Positions 7,087 to 16,175 of a stretch of DNA of 64,000 nucleotides are shown here, in pieces (the first letter of the stretch is position 1; the number at the start of each line of letters is the position of its first letter). Location: contig NZ_JABCSC020000002.1 of assembly GCF_012972705.2 (NCBI RefSeq), positions 248,001 through 312,000 on the forward strand, given 5' to 3'. The translations under genes and the position numbers were made by a program. Below the pieces are notes generated by a model. That model was not told the DNA's origin. It did no database searches and was given only the letters and a program-made list of their open reading frames with translations. The stretch is from Uliginosibacterium aquaticum (GTDB lineage: Bacteria > Pseudomonadota > Gammaproteobacteria > Burkholderiales > Rhodocyclaceae).

Positions 7087-9048
7087 TCAACGACGCGAAG
7101 TCGCCAGTTGGTAGACCACTTTCACCATGCGGTCGACTTCTTCGCAGGTGTTGTAGAAGGCCAGCGAGGGCCGTACGGTCTGCTCGACACCGAAGCGCCG
7201 CAGGATCGGCTGCGCGCAGTGGTGGCCGGTCCGAACCGCAATGCCTTCGCGGTTCAGTGCTTCGCCCACTTCCTGCGTGGTGAAACCCTTGAGCACGAAG
7301 GAGGCGACACTGGCTTTCTCAGCCGCAGTCCCGATCAGGCGGATACCGGGAATCGTAAGCAGGCCCTGCGTGGCGTAGGCCAGCAGATCGTGCTCGTAGC
7401 TGCCGATATTCTCGATGCCGATGCGATCCACATAATCCAGCGCTGCGCCGAGGCCGACTGCATCCGCGATGTTGCCGGTGCCGGCTTCGAAGCGGTTGGG
7501 CGGCGGCTGATAGATCGTGCGCTCAAACGTGACGTCCGCAATCATGTTGCCCCCACCTTGCCAGGGCGGCATGTTTTCGAGGATGTCGCGTTTGCCGTAG
7601 ACCACGCCGATGCCGGTCGGGCCGAAGATCTTGTGGCCCGAGAAGACGAAGAAGTCGGCATCCAGCTGCTGAACATTCACCCGCATGTGCGACACGGACT
7701 GCGCACCGTCGACCAGCGCCTTGGCACCCACGCTGTGTGCGAGGGCAACAATGTCCTTGATCGGGGTGACCGTACCGAGCGCGTTGGAGACTTGCGTCAC
7801 CGCGACGATCTTGGTCTTGTCGCCCAGCAGCTTGCGATACTCGTCGAGCAGGATCTGGCCCGTGTCATCCACCGGAATCACGCGCAGCTTCGCCCCCTTG
7901 GCGGCAGCCAGCTGCTGCCAGGGAACGATGTTGGCATGGTGCTCCAGATTGGAGACGATGATCTCGTCACCCTCGCCGACGTTCTGCGCGCCCCAGGTCT
8001 TGGCGACCAGGTTGATGGCTTCGGTGGCGCCGCGCACGAAGATGATTTCTTCGGTCGAGCTGGCGCCGATGAAGCGTTTGACCTTGTCACGCGCACCTTC
8101 GTAGGCATCCGTCGCCCGTGCAGCCACTTCATGCGCCGCACGGTGAATATTGGAATTCTCGTGGGCGTAGAAGTAGGCGAGACGGTCGATCACGGCCTGC
8201 GGCTTGTGGGTGGTGGCAGCATTGTCGAACCAGACCAGCTGCTTGCCACCGCTTTTGCCACTGAGCCGCTCCTGCAGGATCGGGAAATCGCGACGCACGG
8301 CATTCACGTCGAAAGGCGGACGTGCGCCTGCTTGCGATGCCGGTGCGCGACCATGTTCCGATTTTTCGTGGCCACGCGTCAGATCGGTGAAGTAAAACCA
8401 CTGATCCTTCTTCGCGGACTCACTCGTCGGTGTGGCAGCCGTCGGCGGCACGCCACCAAGCAGTGCACGCAACTCGTCTTCACCGGGCAGGCCGAAGGAG
8501 CGGGCTGTCACGCGATCTTCACGCGGCACATCCACTTCGCCAGCGACCGGATACGCACTCTTTTCACCGAGGAAGTAATACGGTGAACTGGGCGGCGTTG
8601 CTGGCGCATGCACAGGTGCTTGCGGCAGATCGATGCTGGGCAGCGAGGCCGCATAAGCTTCGGGCACGCCTTGCGCCGGAGAGCGGCTCGACACTCCAGC
8701 CGAGTCCACGGCCTTTTCCGGCACTACGGTCTGCGTCTGGGCAACCGGTGCAAGCGCAGGGGCGCGCGCACCGAGGGCCAGCACTGGCTCGGACGGCTGG
8801 GGCGGCGTAGCGAGCTGCGACGGACCACCCAGATGACTCAGCCCAAGGGGCAGACCATTGGTGGCGCCGCCGGGCAGCGCAGTCGTCGGCAAGGCGGAGA
8901 AGAACTCGCCCGCCAGCTTCGCCAGGCTTGCCACATCCGGCAGGCCCGAGGGAGGCCCCTCGGGAATACCTGCCGGCGGCGTCAGCCCCGACACTCCACC
9001 CAAGCTGCCTGCGCCTGCAGGATTACTTGTAGGTGTCTGGGTAGTCAT
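7087..9048 (-). CDS. encapsulin cargo cysteine desulfurase (SufS-type) with disordered N-terminus
   Basis: A 653-residue PLP enzyme releasing sulfur from cysteine as a persulfide. Residues about 245-653 are a complete group II desulfurase: the PLP lysine is in FSGHKIFGPTGIG and the catalytic cysteine, C611, is in RTGHHCAQP. Residues 1-244 are a Pro/Ala/Gly/Ser-rich, low-complexity extension absent from housekeeping SufS. Such extensions are the recognised shell-targeting region of family 2A encapsulin cargo. Four short hydrophobic islands stand out in it (about 36-60, 155-163, 184-198 and 216-223). Start ATG 9048 overlaps the end of the shell gene by 26 bases, so the two are translationally coupled. 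A strong terminator follows. Known relatives load into the shell and are linked to storage of elemental sulfur. Confidence 0.93.
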   Translation of the reverse strand: MTTQTPTSNPAGAGSLGGVSGLTPPAGIPEGPPSGLPDVASLAKLAGEFFSALPTTALPGGATNGLPLGLSHLGGPSQLATPPQPSEPVLALGARAPALAPVAQTQTVVPEKAVDSAGVSSRSPAQGVPEAYAASLPSIDLPQAPVHAPATPPSSPYYFLGEKSAYPVAGEVDVPREDRVTARSFGLPGEDELRALLGGVPPTAATPTSESAKKDQWFYFTDLTRGHEKSEHGRAPASQAGARPPFDVNAVRRDFPILQERLSGKSGGKQLVWFDNAATTHKPQAVIDRLAYFYAHENSNIHRAAHEVAARATDAYEGARDKVKRFIGASSTEEIIFVRGATEAINLVAKTWGAQNVGEGDEIIVSNLEHHANIVPWQQLAAAKGAKLRVIPVDDTGQILLDEYRKLLGDKTKIVAVTQVSNALGTVTPIKDIVALAHSVGAKALVDGAQSVSHMRVNVQQLDADFFVFSGHKIFGPTGIGVVYGKRDILENMPPWQGGGNMIADVTFERTIYQPPPNRFEAGTGNIADAVGLGAALDYVDRIGIENIGSYEHDLLAYATQGLLTIPGIRLIGTAAEKASVASFVLKGFTTQEVGEALNREGIAVRTGHHCAQPILRRFGVEQTVRPSLAFYNTCEEVDRMVKVVYQLATSRR

Positions 9049-9952
9049 GGAACTTGCCAATCTCCACATCATCAAGCACGGCGAGCGCGTCGTCGGTCAG
9101 CACGGCGAGTGAGCAGTACAGCGAAATCAGGTAGGACGCGATGGCGTTGCGGTTGATGCCCATGAAACGCACCGACAGGCCCGGACTCTGTTCGCCAGCC
9201 AGACCCGGCTGGAACAGACCGACCACGCCTTGACGCTTCTCGCCCACGCGGATCAGCAGGATCTTGGTCTTGCCATCAGCCACCGGCACCTTGTCCGACG
9301 GGATCAGCGGAATGCCGCGCCAGGTCAGGAATTGCGAACCGAACAGGCTGACGGTAGGAGGCGGCACGCCACGGCGGGTGCACTCACGACCGAAGGCGGC
9401 GATTGCCAGCGGGTGGGTCAGGAAGAAGGCAGGCTCTTTCCAAACCTTGGTGAGCAGCTCGTCCAGATCATCCGGCGTCGGTGCGCCAGTCAGCGGATAG
9501 ATGATCTGATCCGGATGCACGCTGGCGAGCAGGCCGTAATCCGGATTGTTGATGAGTTCGGACTCCTGACGTTCCTTGATCGTTTCGACCGTCAGGCGCA
9601 GTTGTTCCTTGATCTGGTCGTGCGGGCTGCTGTAGAGATCCGACACGCGGGTCTGCACGTCCAGCACGGTGCTAACGGCATTGAGGAAGTACTCGCGCGG
9701 CGCTTCTTCATAATCAACGAAGGTGTTCGGCAGCTCACCGGAGCCTTCGCGCTGGGTGCAGGTCACCTGCACATCCAGCGGGTTCTTCACCTTGTTGAGG
9801 CGGTAGATACCGGCTTCAACCGGTTGCCACTGCAGCAGATGCGTCAGCCAGCGCGGCGTGATGATCGAAAGCTGCGGTACGGTCTTGGTGGCATTGGCTA
9901 ACTGGCGTGCGGCGTTATCGCCGAGCGCTTGCTGGACTTCATTTGCGGCCAT
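9023..9952 (-). CDS. srpI: family 2A encapsulin shell protein (SrpI-like)
   Basis: A 309-residue capsid-like protein with the HK97 fold that self-assembles into an icosahedral nanocompartment. Recognised by full-length resemblance to SrpI of cyanobacteria: the start region QQALGDNAARQLANATKTVP, TPRWLTHLLQWQPVEAGIYRLN, the NNPDYGLLASVHP block and the C-terminal segment VRFMGINRNAIASYLIS. Length is normal. There is no cyclic-nucleotide-binding insert, which separates it from family 2B. AAGGAG lies 8 bases before ATG 9952. Its 3' end overlaps the cargo gene. A promoter with TTTGATAA repeats lies just upstream. In known systems the shell is among the most abundant proteins during sulfur starvation. 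Confidence 0.95.
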   Translation of the reverse strand: MAANEVQQALGDNAARQLANATKTVPQLSIITPRWLTHLLQWQPVEAGIYRLNKVKNPLDVQVTCTQREGSGELPNTFVDYEEAPREYFLNAVSTVLDVQTRVSDLYSSPHDQIKEQLRLTVETIKERQESELINNPDYGLLASVHPDQIIYPLTGAPTPDDLDELLTKVWKEPAFFLTHPLAIAAFGRECTRRGVPPPTVSLFGSQFLTWRGIPLIPSDKVPVADGKTKILLIRVGEKRQGVVGLFQPGLAGEQSPGLSVRFMGINRNAIASYLISLYCSLAVLTDDALAVLDDVEIGKFHDYPDTYK

Positions 9953-9979
9953 TCATGGCTCCTTGCAAGGTTCAGGGAT

Positions 9980-10003
9980 TTATCAAAAAAACGTCTTATC
10001 AAA
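9980..10003 (-). repeat. direct repeats TTTGATAA over the encapsulin promoter
   Basis: Two copies of TTTGATAA (plus-strand TTATCAAA at 9980-9987 and 9996-10003) are spaced 16 bases start to start. One overlaps the predicted -10 and the other lies about where transcription would begin. This placement suits a repressor site. The small XRE protein encoded next door, or CysB, are candidate binders; that is inference. Confidence 0.4.
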
Positions 10004-10030
10004 TATGCTTTTCTTCTAAGAGCGTCTCAA
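10002..10030 (-). promoter_or_regulatory. predicted sigma-70 promoter of shell-cargo genes
   Basis: On the minus strand TTGAGA (10025-10030) and CATATT (10002-10007) are separated by exactly 17 bases, 50 bases upstream of the encapsulin start. The -35 matches consensus at five of six bases and the -10 at four of six. It would let shell and cargo be expressed apart from cysK-epsC-XRE. Confidence 0.5.
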
Positions 10031-10054
10031 CATGCTATCGCCAGCAAATACGCT

Positions 10055-10276
10055 TCAATGCTGCTCGCAACGCGCCAACAGAAAGGACGGCAGGAGATCA
10101 AAACTACTGGCCAGCTTGTTGATGGTCACCAGTGAAGGCATTGCATTTCCGCGCTCGATCTCGCCCACATAGGAGCGATTCAGGTCAGCGCGCTCGGCCA
10201 ATTCTTCCTGCGACCAGCCCCGTGCTTCGCGCAACTGGCGTACGACACCTGGGAATCGATTGACGATCGGACTCAT
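10055..10276 (-). CDS. small XRE-family regulator in the encapsulin operon
   Basis: A 73-residue protein that is almost entirely one Cro/CI-type helix-turn-helix: VVRQLREARGWSQEELAERA, LNRSYVGEIERGNAMPSL and a final helix TINKLASSFDL. There is no ligand or dimerisation domain, so it probably acts as a simple DNA-binding dimer. ATG 10276 lies two bases after the epsC stop, so it is co-translated with it. Gene order (cysK-epsC-XRE-shell-cargo) suggests it controls the shell promoter just downstream, at which TTTGATAA repeats lie. Function is inferred from context. Confidence 0.82.
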   Translation of the reverse strand: MSPIVNRFPGVVRQLREARGWSQEELAERADLNRSYVGEIERGNAMPSLVTINKLASSFDLLPSFLLARCEQH

Positions 10277-10278
10277 GC

Positions 10279-11256
10279 TCAAATCCCTCCGCCGTGATTC
10301 AGCACTTCGTGCTGGGAGTTGGCCTGGGTGACGTTGCTCCCCGGCGACACACTGCGCGTCAGCCACACATTGCCGCCGATGACCGAGCCCTTGCCGATGG
10401 TGACGCGCCCCAGCACCGAGGCACCGGCGTAGATCACCACGTCATCTTCAACAATCGGATGACGCGGCAAGCCCTTGTGCAGCTTGCCTTCCTCATCGCT
10501 GGTAAAGCGCTTGGCGCCCAGGGTGACGGCCTGATACACGCGCACATTGCGGCCGATCACAGCGGTCTCACCAATCACCACGCCGGTGCCGTGATCGATG
10601 AAGAAGCCGGGGCCGATCTGCGCACCAGGGTGGATATCGATCCCGGTTTCGGAATGCGCCAATTCCGCCACGATGCGTGCCAGAAGCGGCACACCCAGCT
10701 GATGCAGCTTGTGCGCGATGCGGTGATGAATCATCGCCACGATGCCGGGGTAGCACAGCAGCACTTCGTCCACGCTGCGCGCCGCAGGGTCGCCGCGAAA
10801 AGCAGCTTCCACATCGGTGTCGAGCAAGCGGCGGATATCCGGCAAAGCGGTTGCGAAATCCCGCACGATGCTCACGGCCTGAAGTTCCAGAGTGGTGGCC
10901 CCCACGCTCGTCTGGCGGGCGGCGTAGCGCAACTCGAGACGCACCTGGGCTAGCAGGTTGTTGAGCGCCGCATCCAGAGTATGGCCGACGTAGAAATCCT
11001 CACTCTCCTGGCGCAAATCGGCTGGGCCGAGACGCATCGGAAACAATGCTCCGCGCAGGGCAAGCAGAAGCTGGCGCAAGGTTTCCGGCGATGGCAACTC
11101 GCGCCCGCCATACTCATGCCTGCGTTGTTGCGCCTCTCGCCAGCCCTCACGCACCTCACGCAGCCCTGCTACGACGCGGTCCAGATCCCAGTTCGGAGTG
11201 GCCGAAGCCAGCACTGAGGCACCGGCTCCGTCCAGAGTCGAGAGCCCGATGTTCAT
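10279..11256 (-). CDS. epsC: serine O-acetyltransferase (EpsC/SrpH-type)
   Basis: A 325-residue enzyme making O-acetylserine from serine and acetyl-CoA, the first step of cysteine synthesis. Residues about 1-175 are helical; residues about 180-310 form a left-handed beta-helix of hexapeptide repeats ([20 protein letters not shown], then [12 protein letters not shown]). The catalytic His/Asp elements (HRIAHKL, DIHPGA) are present. The longer N-terminus separates it from short CysE proteins and matches SrpH-like enzymes that accompany encapsulins. Its ATG overlaps the cysK stop (ATGA), so the two cysteine-synthesis genes are coupled. It directly feeds CysK. Confidence 0.9.
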   Translation of the reverse strand: MNIGLSTLDGAGASVLASATPNWDLDRVVAGLREVREGWREAQQRRHEYGGRELPSPETLRQLLLALRGALFPMRLGPADLRQESEDFYVGHTLDAALNNLLAQVRLELRYAARQTSVGATTLELQAVSIVRDFATALPDIRRLLDTDVEAAFRGDPAARSVDEVLLCYPGIVAMIHHRIAHKLHQLGVPLLARIVAELAHSETGIDIHPGAQIGPGFFIDHGTGVVIGETAVIGRNVRVYQAVTLGAKRFTSDEEGKLHKGLPRHPIVEDDVVIYAGASVLGRVTIGKGSVIGGNVWLTRSVSPGSNVTQANSQHEVLNHGGGI

Positions 11257-12227
11257 GCGGCAATCCCGGCCGCATCGAACAAGCCTTCGAACAGCACCGA
11301 GCTCAAATAGCGCTCGCCCGAATCCGGCAGGATCACCACGATGGTCTTGCCGGCGTTCTCAGGCTTCTGTGCGAGCCTGATGGCTGCTGCCGCTGCCGCA
11401 CCGCTGGAGATACCGGAAAGAATGCCTTCCTCGCGCGCCAGACGACGAGCGTATTCGACGGCATCTTCGTTGCTGACCTGCTCGATGGCATCCACCAGAG
11501 AGAGGTCCAGCACGCCCGGCACGAAGCCTGCGCCGATACCCTGAATCTTGTGCGGGCCGGGCTTCACGGGCTCGCCGTTGCGCGTCTGAGTCAGCACCGG
11601 GCTGGCTGCAGGTTCAACTGCCACGGAAGTGATCGCCTTGCCTTTGGCTTGCTTGATATAGCGGGACACGCCGGTAATCGTGCCGCCGGTACCCACGCCA
11701 GAGACAAAGACATCTACCGCACCATCGGTCGCGTCCCAGATTTCGGGGCCCGTGGTGGCTTCGTGAATCGCCGGGTTGGCGGGATTCTTGAACTGCTGCA
11801 GCAACACGTATTTGGAGTCGGACGCGGCAATTTCTTCAGCCTTGGCAATCGCGCCGCTCATGCCCTTGGCGCCCTCGGTCAGTACCAACTTGGCGCCGTA
11901 AGCCACCAGCAGTTTGCGGCGCTCAAGGCTCATGGTTTCCGGCATCGTCAGCGTGAGCGGAATACCGCGCGCTGCGGCCACGAATGCCAGTGCGATACCG
12001 GTGTTACCACTGGTCGGTTCGACCAGTTCCTTGCCCGGGCCGAGCAGGCCACGCTTCTCGGCATCGGCAATCAATGCTGCACCGATGCGGCACTTCACCG
12101 AGTAGGCGGGGTTACGCCCCTCGATTTTGGCCAGCACGGTGGCACCCGTGCCGTCCGTAATGCGATTGAGGCGGATCAACGGCGTAGCGCCGATGGATTG
12201 CGAATTATCCGAAAAGACCTTGCTCAT
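11253..12227 (-). CDS. cysK: cysteine synthase A (O-acetylserine sulfhydrylase)
   Basis: A 324-residue PLP enzyme joining O-acetylserine and sulfide to make cysteine. The PLP lysine is in [11 protein letters not shown], the substrate loop in [12 protein letters not shown], and the phosphate cradle in [11 protein letters not shown]; length is normal. It is the first gene of the cysK-epsC-XRE-encapsulin-desulfurase cluster and resembles SrpG in that role: it makes the cysteine that the encapsulated desulfurase then breaks down. The leader contains a perfect palindrome at 12329-12346. Start ATG 12227 has GGGGAGC upstream. Confidence 0.95.
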   Translation of the reverse strand: MSKVFSDNSQSIGATPLIRLNRITDGTGATVLAKIEGRNPAYSVKCRIGAALIADAEKRGLLGPGKELVEPTSGNTGIALAFVAAARGIPLTLTMPETMSLERRKLLVAYGAKLVLTEGAKGMSGAIAKAEEIAASDSKYVLLQQFKNPANPAIHEATTGPEIWDATDGAVDVFVSGVGTGGTITGVSRYIKQAKGKAITSVAVEPAASPVLTQTRNGEPVKPGPHKIQGIGAGFVPGVLDLSLVDAIEQVSNEDAVEYARRLAREEGILSGISSGAAAAAAIRLAQKPENAGKTIVVILPDSGERYLSSVLFEGLFDAAGIAA

Positions 12228-12328
12228 TTATTGCTCCCCGACTTGATTGAAATTCGTTAACACCCGGCCGCCCCAAAAACGGAGCAACAATCACCTAGAG
12301 CGGAAGCTAGGTCGCAAGGAGACACGGA

Positions 12329-12346
12329 AACGTATCTGAATACGTT
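12329..12346. promoter_or_regulatory. perfect 7-4-7 palindrome in the cysK leader
   Basis: AACGTAT-CTGA-ATACGTT lies 102 bases upstream of the cysK start and 50 bases past the rhodanese stop. There is no following T-tract, so a protein-binding site seems likelier than a terminator. A second hairpin, ACCTAG / CTAGGT, lies nearer to cysK (about 12292-12312). Which regulator binds is unknown; CysB is an obvious candidate. Confidence 0.4.
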
Positions 12347-12395
12347 AAGCACCGATTTGCGAGATAGCACCCGTGCGGCAGATTGGCGCCCGTCC

Positions 12396-12923
12396 TTACT
12401 CTTGGTTCCAGGGCAGGCCCCAATACCGCCAACCGTTGTGCTCGCCGCGTTGCTGCTGATCGTTCAGATCACCTTCGAAACCTTCAAGCACATTGAAAAC
12501 ATGATTGAAGCCCGCCTTGGCGGCGGCTTCAGCTGCCAGGGCCGAGCGCTTGCCACTGCGGCACAGCAGCAGGATCACCTGCTCCTTGCCGGCCTTGGCT
12601 TCGAGCTCACGCACGAAACGCGGATTACGCGTCAGAGCCGTCCCGTTCGCCCAAGCCACATGAAGCGAACCAGGCACATGGCCCACAAACTTGCGCTCTT
12701 CTGCACTTCGCACATCTACCAGCAAGGCTTCGCCCGCACTGAACAGGTCCCAGGCTTGCGCCGGCGTAACCCCACCCGCGAAGGGCAACTGCTCCCCGAG
12801 CGCGCTTTCGCGGGCACGCTGCAGAATATTGAGGCGCTCCCCAGCCGGTACTGGCTGAAGGGCCTTAGTAGCGGGCGCTTTCGCCTCGCTGCGCGACTGA
12901 ACAAGAGAACCTGCTGTTGTCAT
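12396..12923 (-). CDS. rhodanese-like sulfurtransferase
   Basis: A 175-residue single-domain rhodanese. The domain spans about residues 50-165: VTPAQAWDLFSAGEALLVDV, then the active-site loop LLLCRSGKRS with C121 as the persulfide-carrying cysteine. Residues 1-45 are a polar, Ala/Lys-rich extension without predicted signal peptide, so it is probably cytoplasmic. Rhodaneses move sulfane sulfur between thiols. It lies immediately upstream of cysK on the same strand, so it is a likely partner for sulfur entering or leaving the encapsulated store. A specific donor or acceptor cannot be read from sequence. Confidence 0.9.
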   Translation of the reverse strand: MTTAGSLVQSRSEAKAPATKALQPVPAGERLNILQRARESALGEQLPFAGGVTPAQAWDLFSAGEALLVDVRSAEERKFVGHVPGSLHVAWANGTALTRNPRFVRELEAKAGKEQVILLLCRSGKRSALAAEAAAKAGFNHVFNVLEGFEGDLNDQQQRGEHNGWRYWGLPWNQE

Positions 12924-13314
12924 TTCACTCTCCTTGGCGGGAAGCTCCGTTGTGATGCCACAAGCATTGGAGCTCCGTGATGAGCAGCAGCTTATGCGCC
13001 GTCTTTAGCCAGCAAAACGATTTAAAAGTTGTTCGCTTATCCGCTTTCCTGATAAGGCCAAACAAGGGGGTGGATGCCTGTGGCATCAGAGGATGGATCG
13101 CCAGAAGCTGCGTTTTCATATGAGTGACGCCCTGCCCTCACAAGCGCATCAACGCGACGGATGGGCCTGCAACGCTAGGCAAAGCCTGGCTCGCAGAGGG
13201 CCGGCCGAGGCAAGCCTCTTTACTCGAATTTGGAATAAGGACTTCAGCTTTTATTAGTTAGTAATGAATAAGCGGAGCCATACACTGCGGTCACTTCATA
13301 TAAGGCTCTGTGCC
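12924..13314. other. divergent sulfur-gene control region
   Basis: These 391 bases separate the rhodanese gene (minus) from cysT (plus). I see no credible gene; a 64-codon minus-strand frame has no homology features. A dyad CTTATC (13036-13041) / GATAAG (13051-13056) lies on the rhodanese side and an AT-rich promoter-like region at 13229-13257 lies on the cysT side. CysB, encoded 3 kb downstream, is the expected activator. Confidence 0.5.
13229..13257 (+). promoter_or_regulatory. predicted promoter of cysTWA-cysB
   Basis: TTTGGA (13229-13234) and TATTAG (13252-13257) are separated by 17 bases. The -35 is a poor match, as expected for an activator-dependent promoter, and the surrounding GGAATAAGG and TTTTATTAG sequence is AT-rich like known CysB-activated promoters. 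Predicted transcription starts about 50 bases before cysT. Confidence 0.4.
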
Positions 13315-14157
13315 ATGACCGCTTCAAGACGCTCTTCGGCCCATGTACTCCCCGGCTTCAGGCTGACCCTGGGTTACACGCTGCTTTACCTGTCCCTGAT
13401 CGTGTTGATCCCGCTGGCTGCGGTATTCATCAAGACCGCCCAGGGCGGCTGGGAGCATTTCTGGTGGTCGGTCAGCAGCCCTCGAGTGCTGGCTTCCCTG
13501 CGCTTGTCTTTTGGCGCTTCGCTGATTGCTGCGGCAATCAATGCGGTGTTCGGCCTGCTGCTGGCCTGGTCGCTGGTGCGCTATCGCTTTCCGGGTCGCA
13601 AGATCGTCGATTCGCTGGTCGATCTGCCCTTCGCCCTGCCCACCGCTGTCGCTGGCATCGCGCTGACGGCTATCTATGCGCCCAAGGGCTGGGTGGGCAG
13701 CCTTGCTGCGGCGCATGACATCAAGATTGCCTTCACCCCCTGGGGTGTATTGCTGGCGCTGGTCTTCATCGGCCTGCCCTTCGTGGTGCGCACCGTTCAA
13801 CCGGTGCTGGAGGATCTGGAAACCGAGCTGGAGGAAGCCGCCGCAAGCCTCGGCGCGCACCGCTGGCAGATCTTCCGCTATGTGATTTTCCCGACCCTGC
13901 TGCCGGCGCTGCTGACAGGCTTTGCACTCTCCTTCGCCCGGGCGGTCGGCGAATACGGGTCGGTGATCTTCATTGCCGGCAACATCCCGATGGTGTCGGA
14001 GATCGCGCCGCTGATGATCATCACCAAACTTGAGCAATTCGATTACGCCGGAGCGACCAGCCTTGCCGTAGTGATGTTGCTGGCCTCCTTTGCCCTCCTC
14101 TTCGTCATCAACAGCCTGCAGGCCTGGTCGGCCCGCCGCATCGGAAGGAAAATCTGA
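13315..14157 (+). CDS. cysT: sulfate/thiosulfate ABC transporter permease CysT
   Basis: A 280-residue inner-membrane permease with about six transmembrane helices (first [20 protein letters not shown]). The cytoplasmic coupling loop is [19 protein letters not shown], where the ATPase docks. With CysW and CysA it imports sulfate or thiosulfate delivered by a periplasmic binding protein. No binding protein gene (sbp/cysP) is found next to it. ATG 13315 is preferred over the one at 13264 because AAGG precedes it and length then matches CysT of enteric bacteria. CysW follows one base after the stop. Confidence 0.93.
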   Translation: MTASRRSSAHVLPGFRLTLGYTLLYLSLIVLIPLAAVFIKTAQGGWEHFWWSVSSPRVLASLRLSFGASLIAAAINAVFGLLLAWSLVRYRFPGRKIVDSLVDLPFALPTAVAGIALTAIYAPKGWVGSLAAAHDIKIAFTPWGVLLALVFIGLPFVVRTVQPVLEDLETELEEAAASLGAHRWQIFRYVIFPTLLPALLTGFALSFARAVGEYGSVIFIAGNIPMVSEIAPLMIITKLEQFDYAGATSLAVVMLLASFALLFVINSLQAWSARRIGRKI

Positions 14158-14158
14158 C

Positions 14159-15067
14159 ATGGCCGCCGCTACTGCCACCCTGAATGCTGCGCATCTGGCC
14201 TCACTGAACGCGCCGCGCCACTTCGAAGACAAGGCCGCAACCCGTGATCAGGCCTGGGTGAAGTGGAGCATCGTCACGGTTTCCTTGCTGTTCTTCGCAG
14301 CTTTCCTGCTGCTGCCACTGGCCACCGTCTTTGTCGAAGCCTTCAAGCGGGGCTGGGATGTGTATCTGGCTGCGATCACCGAGGCCGACGCATTGGCTGC
14401 CGTGAAGCTGACGGTGATCGCCACCGTGATCGCCCTGCCCTTGAATCTGGTCTTCGGTGTGTCGGCGGCCTGGGCCATTGCCAAGTTCGAATTCCGCGGC
14501 AAGCAGTTCCTGATCACCCTGATCGACCTGCCCTTTTCGGTTTCACCGGTGGTGGCTGGCCTGATTTATGTGCTGATCTTTGGTGCCCAAGGCTGGTTCG
14601 GCCCCTGGCTAATAGAGAACAACCTGAAGATCGTGTTTGCCGTACCCGGCATCGTGCTGGCCACCATCTTCGTGACTTTCCCCTTCATAGCCCGCGAGCT
14701 GATCCCGCTGATGCAGGCGCAAGGCAAGGAAGAAGAAGAAGCCGCCATCGTGCTGGGGGCCAGCGGCTGGCAGACCTTCTGGCATGTGACCCTGCCCAAC
14801 ATCAATTGGGGCCTGCTCTACGGCGTGATCCTGTGCAATGCCCGGGCGATGGGCGAGTTCGGCGCAGTCAGCGTGGTCTCCGGACATATCCGCGGCCTCA
14901 CCAACACCATGCCGCTGCAGATCGAGATTCTCTACAACGAATACCAGTTTGCCGCCGCCTTCGCCGTGGCCTCCCTGCTGGCCTTGCTGGCTCTGGTCAC
15001 ACTGGTACTGAAAACCTTCATCGAGTGGCAAGCCGCTCGCGACAGCCAACAGGAAGAACAAGCATGA
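14159..15067 (+). CDS. cysW: sulfate ABC transporter permease CysW
   Basis: A 302-residue permease, partner of CysT, with about six membrane helices and the coupling loop [20 protein letters not shown]. The conserved [16 protein letters not shown] segment is characteristic of CysW. ATG 14159 has AGGAA upstream and lies one base past the cysT stop. It ends in an ATGA overlap with cysA, so the three genes are translationally linked. Confidence 0.94.
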   Translation: MAAATATLNAAHLASLNAPRHFEDKAATRDQAWVKWSIVTVSLLFFAAFLLLPLATVFVEAFKRGWDVYLAAITEADALAAVKLTVIATVIALPLNLVFGVSAAWAIAKFEFRGKQFLITLIDLPFSVSPVVAGLIYVLIFGAQGWFGPWLIENNLKIVFAVPGIVLATIFVTFPFIARELIPLMQAQGKEEEEAAIVLGASGWQTFWHVTLPNINWGLLYGVILCNARAMGEFGAVSVVSGHIRGLTNTMPLQIEILYNEYQFAAAFAVASLLALLALVTLVLKTFIEWQAARDSQQEEQA

Positions 15068-16173
15068 GCATCCAGGTCCAGAACATCCGCAAGCAGTTCG
15101 GTTCATTCGTTGCGCTGAACGACGTTTCGCTCGACTTCCCGACCGGCGAGCTGGTCGCCCTGCTCGGTCCCTCCGGCTGCGGCAAGACTACGCTGCTGCG
15201 CATCATTGCCGGCCTCGAATCGGCCGACAGCGGTAACGTGATCCTCGAAGGCAATGATGCGTCCGGCACCCATGTGCGCGAACGTCAGGTCGGCTTCGTG
15301 TTCCAGCACTACGCGCTGTTCCGCCACATGACGGTGTTTGACAACATCGCCTTCGGCCTGCGCGTGAAGCCGCGCCATGAACGTCCCTCGGAAGAGATCA
15401 TCAAACGCAAGGTCACGGATCTGCTCAAGCTGGTGCAGCTGGACTGGCTGGCCGATCGCTTCCCCTCCCAGCTCTCCGGTGGCCAGCGCCAGCGCATCGC
15501 GCTCGCCCGCGCACTGGCGGTAGAACCGCGGGTGTTGCTGCTCGATGAGCCTTTCGGCGCGCTCGATGCCAAGGTCCGCAAGGAGCTGCGCCGCTGGTTG
15601 CGCAAGCTGCATGACGAACTGCACATCACCAGCATCTTCGTGACCCACGACCAGGAGGAAGCCCTTGAAGTGGCCGACCGCGTGGTGCTGATGAACCATG
15701 GCAGCGTGGAGCAGATCGGCACCCCTGAAGAAGTCTGGAACGCGCCGAGAACCCCCTTCGTGTATGGTTTCCTGGGGGCGGTAAACCTGTTCCATGGCCG
15801 CGCCGGACAGGGCGAAGTGAAGGTGGGCGAGCACAGCCTTGCGCACTCGGAAGAAAGCATCCCGCCGGGCGCTGAAGTCATCGCTTTCGCCCGCCCGCAT
15901 GAGCTCGACATCGAAACCGATCTCGCCTCACCCCAGGGGATCCGCGCCCGCATTGCCCGCATCCAGGCCTTTGGCATTACCGCCCGGGTTGAGCTGGAAC
16001 GTATCGATGCCGGCCAGACCGTGCATCATCACGAGGTGGAGTTGCCGCTCGAACGCCTCATCTCGCTGCAACTGCGTACCGGTAGCGAAGTCCGTCTGGT
16101 GCCCTCGCGCCTGAAGGTCTTCCAGCAATCTGCCGCAGCAGCGTCCGACCATTACATCGCAGCGGGGATCTGA
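15064..16173 (+). CDS. cysA: sulfate ABC transporter ATPase CysA
   Basis: A 369-residue ATPase energising the CysTW permease. Walker A is GPSGCGKTT, the signature is LSGGQRQR, Walker B is [18 protein letters not shown], and the H-loop is [11 protein letters not shown]-terminal regulatory TOBE-like part follows (about residues 240-369). ATG 15064 overlaps the cysW stop. The open frame continues far upstream of this ATG, but that part is only the cysW region read in another frame. cysB follows two bases after the stop. Confidence 0.95.
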   Translation: MSIQVQNIRKQFGSFVALNDVSLDFPTGELVALLGPSGCGKTTLLRIIAGLESADSGNVILEGNDASGTHVRERQVGFVFQHYALFRHMTVFDNIAFGLRVKPRHERPSEEIIKRKVTDLLKLVQLDWLADRFPSQLSGGQRQRIALARALAVEPRVLLLDEPFGALDAKVRKELRRWLRKLHDELHITSIFVTHDQEEALEVADRVVLMNHGSVEQIGTPEEVWNAPRTPFVYGFLGAVNLFHGRAGQGEVKVGEHSLAHSEESIPPGAEVIAFARPHELDIETDLASPQGIRARIARIQAFGITARVELERIDAGQTVHHHEVELPLERLISLQLRTGSEVRLVPSRLKVFQQSAAAASDHYIAAGI

Positions 16174-16175
16174 AC

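Noticed and set aside
7072-8586. 504-codon plus-strand frame opposite the cargo desulfurase
   Set aside because: Antisense shadow of a conserved PLP enzyme; no domain or ribosome binding site.
12925-13119. 64-codon minus-strand frame upstream of the rhodanese
   Set aside because: Lies in a probable promoter region, has no recognisable features and no conserved composition.
14263-15063. In-frame upstream extension of cysA
   Set aside because: It reads through cysW in another frame; the true ATG at 15064 overlaps the cysW stop and matches the family start.
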